Counted from the stretch's first letter, positions 1-6,132 are shown. The stretch is 11,152 nt of DNA from Eubacteriaceae bacterium (GCA_012797825.1 JAAZOI010000271.1:1-11152), one strand, 5' to 3'. Notes: a model not told the origin generated them from the sequence alone. Made by a program: numbers and translations.

Positions 1-304
1 AATTAAGGACAATAAGAAACCCGTATTTTTTTCTTTTAATAAAGATAAGCAATAATATACAGAAAAATATAATAACTTCAGTGCTTGCCAGGCTTGTTAT
101 GGATTTAAAAATAACAGTATTAGCCGGGCTGATTATGTTTTGTATACCGTTATATATAAAACTGTCAAAAGCTATTTTTTCTTTTTCCCATACATCTTCG
201 GCTATTAATGTAAATAACACCAAGCACAATAGAGCAAACAGCCAATCTTTATTGGTTATAATAAATTTTGTAGTTTTCTTAACGGGTTTAATTAAATATT
301 GCAT
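1..304 (-). CDS. PAP2-family membrane phosphatase, N-terminal part (runs off left edge)
   Basis: The minus strand is open from an ATG at 304 to the left edge, giving 101 complete codons with no stop. The peptide has a short basic N-terminus, a membrane segment at about residues 22-34, an FD pair at residues 46-47, a Pro at 60, an IT pair at 69-70, a second membrane segment at about 75-89, then a basic KRKK stretch and the start of a third. This is the usual N-terminal layout of PAP2 phosphatases, which dephosphorylate lipid phosphates such as undecaprenyl pyrophosphate or phosphatidic acid. The catalytic motifs (KX6RP, PSGH, SRX5HX3D) would lie beyond the edge, so activity cannot be judged. 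It starts 42 bases after the deacetylase stop with no terminator between, suggesting one operon. An in-frame TAA lies two codons before the ATG; no good ribosome binding site is seen, so the start is uncertain. Confidence 0.72.
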   Translation of the reverse strand, partial: MQYLIKPVKKTTKFIITNKDWLFALLCLVLFTLIAEDVWEKEKIAFDSFIYNGIQNIISPANTVIFKSITSLASTEVIIFFCILLLIFIKRKKYGFLIVLN

Positions 305-346
305 ACTATTTTAATATATACTCTTTTTTGTATTTTTTCCAATTGC

Positions 347-1096
347 TTACCATTTCATTATATTATTATTAATAATTTTAATACTTTCAGCTATTGAAGA
401 GTTGTTTATTACTTTGTAAATTTCATCTATTTTTTCGAAGTTATAGCCTTCATCCAGCCAGTGCGGTATCATTACCTTTAGCGCGGCTATTGTTTTTTGA
501 GGAGCGCTGTTTTTGCCGCGGCCGTCATGCAGGCATATAATTTTATTATTATGCACTCTTTTTGAAAGTTTTTTAATTATCTTTTTTTCTGTTGTATTTT
601 TTGACCAGTCTCCTGCCATTACAGTCCAAAAAACCATTTTAATGTGATTTTGGCTGGCATAATAATATGTAAGTATATTCAAATTGCCCCAAGGCGGCCT
701 GAAATATTTTATCTGCACATCCAAATCATTCATTATTTTTAATGACTCGATAAAATCTTTTTTAGTATAACTAGGTGAGGAAAAAAGGGCGTTTTTATGT
801 TCCAGAGAATGTACGCCTATTGTATGGCCGCTTACTTTCATTCTTCTGATAATTTCAGGATTTTGTTTTGCTTTTTCTGCGACTACAAAAAAAGTAGCTT
901 TTATATCATAAGAATCCAATAAATCAAGAAGAATGTTTGTATATTGCGGCTCGGGTCCGTCGTCAAATGTGAGATAAATTCTTTTTACTCCGTCTAAGGC
1001 ATGATGCGGTGTTTTTTTAAAACGATATAAGGCTGACGGGTATGCGCTGTAGATACCGAATATTGCAAGAACTCTTATGAAAAATTCATGTGTCAT
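347..1096 (-). CDS. Polysaccharide deacetylase (NodB domain)
   Basis: This 249-residue protein carries a complete NodB (carbohydrate esterase 4) motif set: TFDDGP at 43-48 (D45 likely base, D46 metal ligand), HSLEH at 96-100 (two metal-binding His), RPPWG at 133-137, GDW at 162-164, and LHDG at 189-192 with H190 as the likely catalytic acid. Such enzymes remove N-acetyl (or O-acetyl) groups from peptidoglycan, chitin-like or other polysaccharides using a divalent metal. The first 25 residues are moderately hydrophobic and may be a membrane anchor; no clear signal-peptidase site is seen. Its ATG overlaps the TGA of the upstream glycosyltransferase (ATGA, 1093-1096), so it is probably translationally coupled; no separate strong ribosome binding site is visible. 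The exact substrate cannot be read from the sequence. Confidence 0.9.
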   Translation of the reverse strand: MTHEFFIRVLAIFGIYSAYPSALYRFKKTPHHALDGVKRIYLTFDDGPEPQYTNILLDLLDSYDIKATFFVVAEKAKQNPEIIRRMKVSGHTIGVHSLEHKNALFSSPSYTKKDFIESLKIMNDLDVQIKYFRPPWGNLNILTYYYASQNHIKMVFWTVMAGDWSKNTTEKKIIKKLSKRVHNNKIICLHDGRGKNSAPQKTIAALKVMIPHWLDEGYNFEKIDEIYKVINNSSIAESIKIINNNIMKW

Positions 1097-2175
1097 TTAG
1101 AATATTCTACGCTCCAGTCATTTATTATTTTGCATAAATCAATTTTTCTGGTTTGTTTTTGTATACAACGCATTTGATTTTTAATAATATTTAATTGATT
1201 GTCATCGTAAATTAACTCTGCAAGCTTAGCATACGTATCTGAGTTATTATTCCAGATTACTTTTCCTATTCCGTTTTGCTCTACAAATCCTGCATTTACT
1301 TTTTCGTGTGCCAACGTTGGCTTTATAATGAATATTGGAAGGGCGGTATTGATTGCTTCGAATAAAGTAATGCCGCCGGGTTTAGAAATAAGTATATCTG
1401 ACGAGCTCATAAGCTGTGAGATATTATCAGTATAACCAAAAATTTTTATATTTTTGTATTTGCGTTTAAGACTTTTATACAAACGTTTATTTTTGCCGGC
1501 TATTACGGTAACGTTTATCCCGCTCATTTGGCTGAGGTGAAGAAGGATGTCATTGCATTTAGGAATTAATCCGATTCCTCCGCCCATTATTAATATGTTT
1601 TTATTTGCGCCCTTAGCACCGGAAAAAGCATTAACCTTAAATTCCTGCCTTACAGGTATGCCGCTTATATAAATATGCTCACTATTGATGCCTTTTTTTA
1701 CAAGGAAATCTTTTATTTCTTCGCATGCGACAAAATAGGCATCAGTATTAGATGAAATCCATTGACTATGATATGAAATGTCCGTAATTAATGTAAACAA
1801 AGGAATATCTTTTAATTTTTTTGAATCTTTATATATAGATACATACTTTGAGGTAAGAGGCGAAACTGAAATAATGAAATCTGGAGAATACATATTTATA
1901 AGTAAATCAATTTTTTTATTTGCAAAATTTTTAAAAGGATATACATTACTATTATCGCTTATATCAAATAATAAGTTAAACAATCTGGGCAATTTACTTA
2001 CAACAAAATTAAATGATTTATAAATAACCGTATTAAATTTCGGCAAAGCAAATTCTAAAAAATCAACAATATCAATTATCGCGGTAGGATAAGAGTCAGC
2101 TATTTCCTGTTTTACAGCTTCTGACGCGCAAACATGACCCATTCCGAATTGTCCGGTTAAAATTAAAACACGCAT
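1093..2175 (-). CDS. MGDG-synthase/UgtP-like glycosyltransferase (GT28 type)
   Basis: The 360-residue protein looks like a monogalactosyldiacylglycerol-synthase-type, GT-B fold enzyme, as in Bacillus UgtP. These transfer a sugar from a nucleotide-sugar to diacylglycerol at the inner membrane face to make glycolipids. The N-terminal domain has a GMGH loop at 11-14 followed by an ASEAV helix, TDxxxH at 131-136 with W139, and GIPV at 172-175. The C-terminal donor-binding domain has MGGGIG at 197-202 and the UDP-sugar motif SKPGGITLFEA at 264-274 (E273), followed by PTLAHEKVNA at 286-295. Length fits the family. A MurG-like role is less likely because the N-terminal domain is of the MGDG type. 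The start has an AAGGAG site (2181-2186 on the complement) five bases upstream. It leads the operon with the deacetylase and PAP2 genes. Donor and acceptor are inferred. Confidence 0.87.
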   Translation of the reverse strand: MRVLILTGQFGMGHVCASEAVKQEIADSYPTAIIDIVDFLEFALPKFNTVIYKSFNFVVSKLPRLFNLLFDISDNSNVYPFKNFANKKIDLLINMYSPDFIISVSPLTSKYVSIYKDSKKLKDIPLFTLITDISYHSQWISSNTDAYFVACEEIKDFLVKKGINSEHIYISGIPVRQEFKVNAFSGAKGANKNILIMGGGIGLIPKCNDILLHLSQMSGINVTVIAGKNKRLYKSLKRKYKNIKIFGYTDNISQLMSSSDILISKPGGITLFEAINTALPIFIIKPTLAHEKVNAGFVEQNGIGKVIWNNNSDTYAKLAELIYDDNQLNIIKNQMRCIQKQTRKIDLCKIINDWSVEYSK

Positions 2176-2197
2176 TGCTGCTCCTTGTAAAACAAAT

Positions 2198-2252
2198 GTG
2201 AAATTTATGCGAAATTTATTATACCATTTATAAATTAAATAGTGAAATTTAT
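2198..2252. repeat. Three direct repeats of GNGAAATTTAT over the glycosyltransferase promoter
   Basis: GTGAAATTTAT occurs at 2198-2208, GCGAAATTTAT at 2209-2219, and GTGAAATTTAT at 2242-2252. The starts are 11 and 33 bases apart, both multiples of one helical turn, so the copies lie on about the same DNA face. They flank and overlap the -35 and -10 boxes of the leftward promoter. They could be regulator sites, but AT-rich sequence makes chance similarity possible. Confidence 0.4.
2218..2246 (-). promoter_or_regulatory. Promoter of the glycosyltransferase operon
   Basis: Read on the minus strand, TTCACT (2246-2241) and a perfect TATAAT (2223-2218) are separated by 17 bases. Transcription would begin near 2211, giving a leader of about 35 bases. 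The -35 box matches the consensus at four of six positions. Confidence 0.55.
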
Positions 2253-2322
2253 TTTTGAGTTATGGGTACTGAGAGATAAATAAGTAAAATTTGTAAAGGT
2301 TTAAATTTTTTACATATCAATA

Positions 2323-2351
2323 TTGACATATAGTATAAAAAGATATATTTT
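2323..2351 (+). promoter_or_regulatory. Promoter of the SDR-DsrE operon
   Basis: A perfect TTGACA at 2323-2328 is followed, 17 bases later, by TATTTT (2346-2351), or 15 bases later by TATATT (2344-2349). A 10-base palindrome TCAATATTGA (2317-2326) overlaps the -35 box and could be an operator half. Distance to the ATG at 2384 is consistent with a short leader. Confidence 0.5.
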
Positions 2352-2383
2352 TAAATAAGGTCGTTTATTAGAGGAGGTTAAAT

Positions 2384-3157
2384 ATGGAGATAAATTTCAA
2401 GGGTAAAAATGTTGTTATTACAGGCGGAAACGCCGGTATAGGATTAGCGGCGGCAAAGCTATTTGCTAAATGCGGCGCGAATGTAGCGATATGTGCAAGA
2501 AGAGAAGACAAGCTTAAAAAAGCTGTTGATGAAATAAAAGAATTTGGCACAGTTGTATACGGTGAAGTTTGTGATGTAGGTAAAAGCGAACAGCTTTTCA
2601 AATTCGCTGATAATGTTGAAAAAACTTTAGGCACAATTGATGTCTGGGTAAGCAATGCAGGGCTTGCAAAAGCGGCTAAACTCATTGATACATCTGAAGA
2701 AAGTTGGGATGAACAATTTAACGTGAATTTAAAATCTGTTTTTATCGGAGCAAAAATTGCAAAGGACAAGATGAAAAACGGCGGAGTGCTTATAAACGCG
2801 TCTTCATTTGCCGCGCTTATGCCTTCTGTTAATACCGGAGTATACGCCGCAACTAAAGCAGCGATAAGCAGCCTTACAAGGACTCTCGCATCCGAGCTTG
2901 CTCCGTATAAAATCCGAGTTGTAGGCTATATACCCGGCGTAATAAATACGGACATTAACACGGAAAGAATAGCAAATGAACGTGAAAGCTTGCTTGAGTC
3001 AATTTCAATGAGAGAGTTCGGCACCGCAGAGGATGTAGCTAACGGCATAGTATTTTTAGCGTCTGAATACGCTTCTTATATAAGCGGTTCATGTCTTGAA
3101 ATTCACGGAGGAAAATATTCAACTCAAAACCCGATAGCTGCCTGGAAAATTAAATAA
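2384..3157 (+). CDS. SDR-family NAD(P)-dependent oxidoreductase
   Basis: This 257-residue classical short-chain dehydrogenase/reductase has TGGNAGIG at 13-20 (Rossmann dinucleotide loop), NAG at 91-93, N115 of the NVN motif, and the catalytic triad S141, Y154 and K158 (YAATK). ARR at 38-40, after the second beta strand, suggests a preference for NADPH over NADH. The C-terminal SGSCLEIHGG stretch (234-243) is typical of the family. The substrate cannot be deduced; FabG-like or sugar/alcohol dehydrogenase roles are equally possible. GAGGAGG at 2371-2377 lies six bases before the ATG. It is followed, nine bases after its stop, by a DsrE-like gene in the same transcription unit. The protein is soluble and cytoplasmic. 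Confidence 0.9.
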   Translation: MEINFKGKNVVITGGNAGIGLAAAKLFAKCGANVAICARREDKLKKAVDEIKEFGTVVYGEVCDVGKSEQLFKFADNVEKTLGTIDVWVSNAGLAKAAKLIDTSEESWDEQFNVNLKSVFIGAKIAKDKMKNGGVLINASSFAALMPSVNTGVYAATKAAISSLTRTLASELAPYKIRVVGYIPGVINTDINTERIANERESLLESISMREFGTAEDVANGIVFLASEYASYISGSCLEIHGGKYSTQNPIAAWKIK

Positions 3158-3166
3158 GGAGCAATT

Positions 3167-3511
3167 ATGAAAGAAGACAAACACCTTTATATTTTGTGGA
3201 CAAACTCGGACATTCTCACTTCGAAGCATATGGTTATGATGTACGCAACAAACGCAATGCTGCGCAAATGGTGGGATAATGTCACAGTAATTATTTGGGG
3301 AGCTACAGCTAAACTTGCCGCTGAAGACGAAGACATTCAGATGAGCATAAAAATGGCAATGCAAGCCGGAGTTGAATTTACTGCGTGCGTAGCGTGTGCG
3401 AATAATCTGGAAGTTAAAGAAGATTTGGAAAAGCTGAACATCGAGGTAATACCTTGGGGGATAGGGCTTACCGAGATACTTCAAAATAATCAAAAGCTAA
3501 TTACAATATAA
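3167..3511 (+). CDS. DsrE-family small protein
   Basis: This 114-residue protein follows the DsrE/DsrF-like pattern: a beta strand at 6-11 (LYILWT), an amphipathic helix at about 20-36 rich in Met and Ala, a VTVIIWG strand at 39-45, a helix at 55-66, then AGVEFTACVACANNL at 67-81, and a final strand near 92-98. The cysteines C74 and C77 sit where DsrE/TusD proteins place their sulfur-carrying cysteine. DsrE relatives either pass sulfane sulfur between partners or have no known activity, so sulfur transfer here is an inference. It has AAGGAG (3156-3161) five bases before its ATG, overlapping the SDR stop region, and is co-transcribed with the SDR gene. A terminator follows at once. Confidence 0.8.
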   Translation: MKEDKHLYILWTNSDILTSKHMVMMYATNAMLRKWWDNVTVIIWGATAKLAAEDEDIQMSIKMAMQAGVEFTACVACANNLEVKEDLEKLNIEVIPWGIGLTEILQNNQKLITI

Positions 3512-3519
3512 AAATAATT

Positions 3520-3546
3520 AAAAAGCACTTATTAAGTGCTTTTTTT
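3520..3546 (+). terminator. Intrinsic terminator after the DsrE gene
   Basis: A 10-base stem (AAAAGCACTT 3521-3530 with AAGTGCTTTT 3534-3543) closes a three-base ATT loop and runs into a T tract ending at 3546. It lies nine bases after the DsrE-like stop and only one base before the next operon's -35 box. Confidence 0.88.
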
Positions 3547-3547
3547 A

Positions 3548-3575
3548 TTGACAAAATAAGCATATTGTATATAAT
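3548..3575 (+). promoter_or_regulatory. Promoter of the GntR/ABC operon
   Basis: Both hexamers are perfect: TTGACA (3548-3553) and TATAAT (3570-3575), spaced by 16 bases. Transcription should start near 3582, inside the palindrome that covers the -10 box. Confidence 0.85.
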
Positions 3576-3590
3576 CAATATATACAATAT
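3562..3590. promoter_or_regulatory. Palindromic operator for the GntR regulator
   Basis: Two perfect 12-base arms, ATATTGTATATA (3562-3573) and TATATACAATAT (3579-3590), are separated by five bases. The palindrome spans the -10 box and the likely transcription start of the regulator's own promoter. A bound dimer would block RNA polymerase, so negative autoregulation is the natural reading. Confidence 0.75.
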
Positions 3591-3603
3591 AAAGAGGTAT
3601 TTT
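3591..3603 (+). promoter_or_regulatory. Ribosome binding site setting the GTG start of the GntR gene
   Basis: AAAGAGG at 3591-3597 sits six bases before a GTG at 3604. This favours the GTG over an in-frame upstream TTG at 3565, which lies inside the operator and before the expected transcript start. Confidence 0.7.
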
Positions 3604-3978
3604 GTGAATATTATAATAAGCAATTCAAGCAATCAGCCGATTTATGAACAAATAAGCTCTCAGATAAAAAATAAGATAATATCGGGAGAGTTAAAGCAAG
3701 GAGACGCGCTGCCTTCAATGAGACTGCTTGCGAAAGAACTGCGCATAAGCGTTATAACGACTAAACGCGCATACGAAGATTTGGAACGCGATGGTTTTAT
3801 AACATCAATAACAGGCAAAGGAAGCTTTGTAGAAGGGAAAAACCTTGATTTTGTAAAAGAAGAGCATCTTAAGAATATTGAGTCTTTGATGCAAAAAATA
3901 ACGGAATTATCGAATTTATGCGGTATTAGTTTGGATGAGCTTATCGAAATGCTTACTTTGATATACGAGGAGAAATAA
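3604..3978 (+). CDS. GntR-family transcriptional regulator (YtrA subfamily)
   Basis: Starting at the GTG, the protein has 124 residues, which fits the short YtrA subfamily. A winged helix-turn-helix occupies about residues 10-77: PIYEQISSQIKNKI (12-25), the SGELKQGDALPSMR stretch (27-40), LAKELRIS (42-49), a recognition helix with TTKRAYEDLE (52-61), and the wing GFITSITGKGSFV (64-76). The C-terminal tail (80-124) holds two short helices rather than a large ligand domain, as in YtrA proteins that dimerise and repress adjacent ABC transporter genes. It is followed directly by the ATPase gene (stop TAA 3976-3978, ATG 3979) and preceded by a perfect palindrome over its promoter, so autorepression is likely. 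The inducer is unknown; in Bacillus, YtrA-type operons respond to cell-wall-active antibiotics. Confidence 0.9.
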   Translation: MNIIISNSSNQPIYEQISSQIKNKIISGELKQGDALPSMRLLAKELRISVITTKRAYEDLERDGFITSITGKGSFVEGKNLDFVKEEHLKNIESLMQKITELSNLCGISLDELIEMLTLIYEEK

Positions 3979-4821
3979 ATGGAGAACGCACTTGAGATAA
4001 AAGGTCTTAAAAAAGTATACGACAGATTTGTTTTAGACAATGTTAATATCACACTGCCTCAAGGGTGCATTATGGGTTTTATAGGCGAGAACGGGGCGGG
4101 AAAAAGCACTACAATAAAATTAATATTAGGGCTTATAAAGAAAAACAGCGGAGAGATAAAAATACTCGGCAGCACACAAAATAATAATGAGGAAAATATA
4201 AAAGAGCATATAGGCGCAGTAATTGATGAGAGCTGTTTTCCTGACAATTTGTGCGTAAACGATATAAATATGATTTTAAAAAATATTTACAGTACGTGGG
4301 AAGAGCAGAAATTTTTATATTATGCAGATAAATTCTCACTGCCTGTAAAGGAAGCAGTTAAGAATTATTCACGGGGCATGAAAATGAAACTCTCGATAGC
4401 CGTGGCGCTTAGTCACGACAGCAAGCTGCTTATACTTGACGAAGCGACAAGCGGGCTGGACCCTATTATCCGAGATGAAATTCTAGATGTATTTTTGGAC
4501 TTTATACAAGATGAAACACACAGCATTTTTATGTCATCGCATATAATAAGCGACCTTGAGAAAGTATGCGATTATATTACTTTCATTCACGAAGGAAAAA
4601 TTATTTTTTGCGAGTCCAAAGATGAGCTTAAAGAAAAATTCGGCATTTTAAAATGTTCCGAAAATGAATTTTTAAACATTGACAAAAGCATTATAAAAGG
4701 TTACAGAAAAAATAATTTCGGCGTTGAAGCTCTTGTGTATAAAGATAAGATAAAAAAAGACTACACAATAGATAATGCCTCAATTGAAGATATAATGCTT
4801 TATTATATAAAGGAGCAGTAA
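3979..4821 (+). CDS. ABC transporter ATP-binding protein (YtrB/BcrA type)
   Basis: This 280-residue ATPase has a Walker A GENGAGKST at 36-44, a signature region YSRGMKMKL at 130-138 (a degenerate form of LSGGQ common in BcrA/YtrB-type exporters), Walker B LLILDEATSGLDP at 150-162 (D154, E155) and the switch His at 188. The Q-loop position reads VIDES (81-85) and lacks Gln, which is also frequent in this subfamily. Residues from about 220 form an extra C-terminal domain without a recognised motif. GAGGAG (3967-3972) six bases before the ATG overlaps the end of the regulator gene, and the permease gene starts one base after its stop, so regulator, ATPase and permease form one tight operon. It should power export by, or movements of, the adjacent permease; the substrate is unknown. 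Confidence 0.92.
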   Translation: MENALEIKGLKKVYDRFVLDNVNITLPQGCIMGFIGENGAGKSTTIKLILGLIKKNSGEIKILGSTQNNNEENIKEHIGAVIDESCFPDNLCVNDINMILKNIYSTWEEQKFLYYADKFSLPVKEAVKNYSRGMKMKLSIAVALSHDSKLLILDEATSGLDPIIRDEILDVFLDFIQDETHSIFMSSHIISDLEKVCDYITFIHEGKIIFCESKDELKEKFGILKCSENEFLNIDKSIIKGYRKNNFGVEALVYKDKIKKDYTIDNASIEDIMLYYIKEQ

Positions 4822-4822
4822 T

Positions 4823-5431
4823 ATGAAAGGACTTTTATTAAAAGATCTTGTCAACTTAAAACAACAGACAAAAATATATATCATAATCATCGCTGTGTGG
4901 CTTGCTATTGCGCTTTCAAGCAAAGACGGTTCATTCTTAGGCGGGATGATTTGCGTTTTATCTGTCATGCTGCCGATAACTACGCTTTCATATGACGAGA
5001 AAGCTAAATGGGATAAGTACGTGCTTTCAATGCCTGTATCAAGAAAACAAGTTGTAGAAAGCAAATATATACTTGCTTTGGCGCTTTCGTTTATTGGTTG
5101 TATTATTTCTTTTGCGTTTAATTTATTTATAACAAAAGACGCTTCTCAAAGCATACTTATGTCATTGGCATTTTGGGCGTTTTCGATATTCGCGTTTTCT
5201 GTGATACTTCCTTTAATATATAAATTCGGTGTGGAGAAAGGAAGAGCGATAATATTAATAGTTTTTTTGGCGCCTACAGTATTGGCAATTTTGATAGGTA
5301 AGCTTAATATAAATCTGCCAAGTAAAGAATTTTTATACAATTTAAAATTTGTTGTTCCGATATTTATAATAGCTGCGCTTTTATTATCATGTTATATTTC
5401 AATAAAAATATTTAAGAATAAAGAACTTTAA
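4823..5431 (+). CDS. ABC-2 type transporter permease
   Basis: The 202-residue protein has about six predicted membrane segments (near 18-32, 38-57, 81-104, 111-133, 140-159 and 173-197). The cytoplasmic loop between segments 2 and 3 carries SYDEKAKWDKYVLSMPVSRK (56-75), a hallmark of the ABC2_membrane_5 family of small permeases paired with YtrB-like ATPases. Such a protein would act as a dimer with two copies of the ATPase. AAGGAG (4810-4815) lies seven bases before the ATG, inside the end of the ATPase gene. A shared terminator follows four bases after the stop. Whether it exports a peptide, a lipid or an antibiotic cannot be told from the sequence. Confidence 0.88.
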   Translation: MKGLLLKDLVNLKQQTKIYIIIIAVWLAIALSSKDGSFLGGMICVLSVMLPITTLSYDEKAKWDKYVLSMPVSRKQVVESKYILALALSFIGCIISFAFNLFITKDASQSILMSLAFWAFSIFAFSVILPLIYKFGVEKGRAIILIVFLAPTVLAILIGKLNINLPSKEFLYNLKFVVPIFIIAALLLSCYISIKIFKNKEL

Positions 5432-5434
5432 AAT

Positions 5435-5457
5435 AGAAGAGCGGTTTTCGCTCTTTT
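5435..5457. terminator. Bidirectional terminator between permease and HEAT-like gene
   Basis: The stem AAGAGCG (5437-5443) pairs with CGCTCTT (5449-5455) around a five-base GTTTT loop, with A-T and G-T pairs extending it to 5435-5457. TTTT follows the hairpin on the plus strand, and a weaker T-rich run lies on the minus strand. The two genes converge here. Confidence 0.78.
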
Positions 5458-5459
5458 AT

Positions 5460-6062
5460 TTAATCTAATTTTTTCAGTTTGTCTGCATCTGCTTTTTTCA
5501 ACATGCCGCTGTCTAATTGAGATTGCAGATACTGCTTTACTTTGGCAGAGCGCGATATTTTTTGTATTTCTATCAATGCATTTATTATATCCGAAAGAAG
5601 AAGTGATTTTTGGGTATCTTTATAACTGTTTATATCAACTGACATTAAAGCGTCCGCTGTTTCTTTCGCAAGTTCAGGTTTATACGCTATCCATTCAGCA
5701 ACGCTTTGGATTGTCTGGCGGGAAGTGATAAATTTTTCATCAGAGAAGTGTTTGAAATAGTCGCTATAAACACCGTTAAATAAATTATCTTTATCCCATT
5801 TTATATTTTTGGCGATAAGCATGATGCCTATGCTTCTTTGATATGAATTGTCATCATGCAACTTTGAGATAAAATTATTAAAATAAGGATACACATCATC
5901 GAACAGTTCGCTTCTTTTTTGGAGCGTTTTAAAAGCAATATATCTGGTTTCATCATTTTTGCTTGCCAACTCTGAAATTATAAATTTTATATCATTTTCC
6001 GTTAATGAAGAGGCGAGAGCATCCTCGTTATTTTTATAGGCCATTAAAGTCTGAATATCCAT
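5460..6062 (-). CDS. HEAT-repeat-like protein ('SufBD protein' of clostridia)
   Basis: From the second ATG the protein is 200 residues, almost wholly helical. Helical pairs can be traced at about 23-50, 54-66, 72-88, 96-119 and 122-140, with WIAYKPELAKETADAL at 124-139 and a final helix at 154-167. The tract around DDNSYQRSIGIMLIAKNIKW (70-89) matches small clostridial proteins that databases label 'SufBD protein'; I see nothing tying it to Fe-S cluster assembly, so that name is probably misleading. HEAT-type folds usually bind proteins or nucleic acid, and the function is unknown. It is a single gene on the minus strand, divergent from the aminotransferase. A TATAAT (6099-6094 on the minus strand) lies in the leader region, but no convincing -35 box was found. 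Confidence 0.72.
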   Translation of the reverse strand: MDIQTLMAYKNNEDALASSLTENDIKFIISELASKNDETRYIAFKTLQKRSELFDDVYPYFNNFISKLHDDNSYQRSIGIMLIAKNIKWDKDNLFNGVYSDYFKHFSDEKFITSRQTIQSVAEWIAYKPELAKETADALMSVDINSYKDTQKSLLLSDIINALIEIQKISRSAKVKQYLQSQLDSGMLKKADADKLKKLD

Positions 6063-6071
6063 ACCAATCAT

Positions 6072-6077
6072 CTCCTT
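6072..6077 (-). promoter_or_regulatory. Ribosome binding site that favours the second ATG of the HEAT-like gene
   Basis: Minus-strand AAGGAG (6077-6072) directly abuts a first ATG at 6071, leaving no spacer, but lies nine bases before a second in-frame ATG at 6062. The second is therefore the better start; the first would add three residues. Confidence 0.7.
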
Positions 6078-6132
6078 ATATAAAAATAATTATATTATAA
6101 GTATTTTTATTTGCAATAATTTTAAAAAAACG

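Noticed and set aside
81..314. Plus-strand hydrophobic 77-residue frame beginning at a GTG
   Set aside because: It lies antisense to the PAP2-like gene, has no ribosome binding site, and its hydrophobicity mirrors the membrane segments of the real gene.
1778..2023. Plus-strand 81-residue frame
   Set aside because: It is fully inside the glycosyltransferase gene on the other strand, with no family features.
2253..2322. Possible riboswitch or leader RNA before the SDR gene
   Set aside because: The stretch lies upstream of the SDR promoter and shows no stable stem or known aptamer consensus.
2368..2769. Minus-strand 133-residue frame
   Set aside because: It is antisense to the SDR gene, whose motifs are complete; the composition is a Ser/Ala-rich shadow of the coding strand.
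3119..3493. Minus-strand 124-residue frame
   Set aside because: It is antisense to the DsrE-like gene and crosses the SDR/DsrE junction; no promoter or binding site supports it.
3565..3603. Longer GntR start at a TTG (adds 13 residues)
   Set aside because: The TTG lies within the operator and upstream of the expected transcription start; the GTG at 3604 has a proper ribosome binding site.
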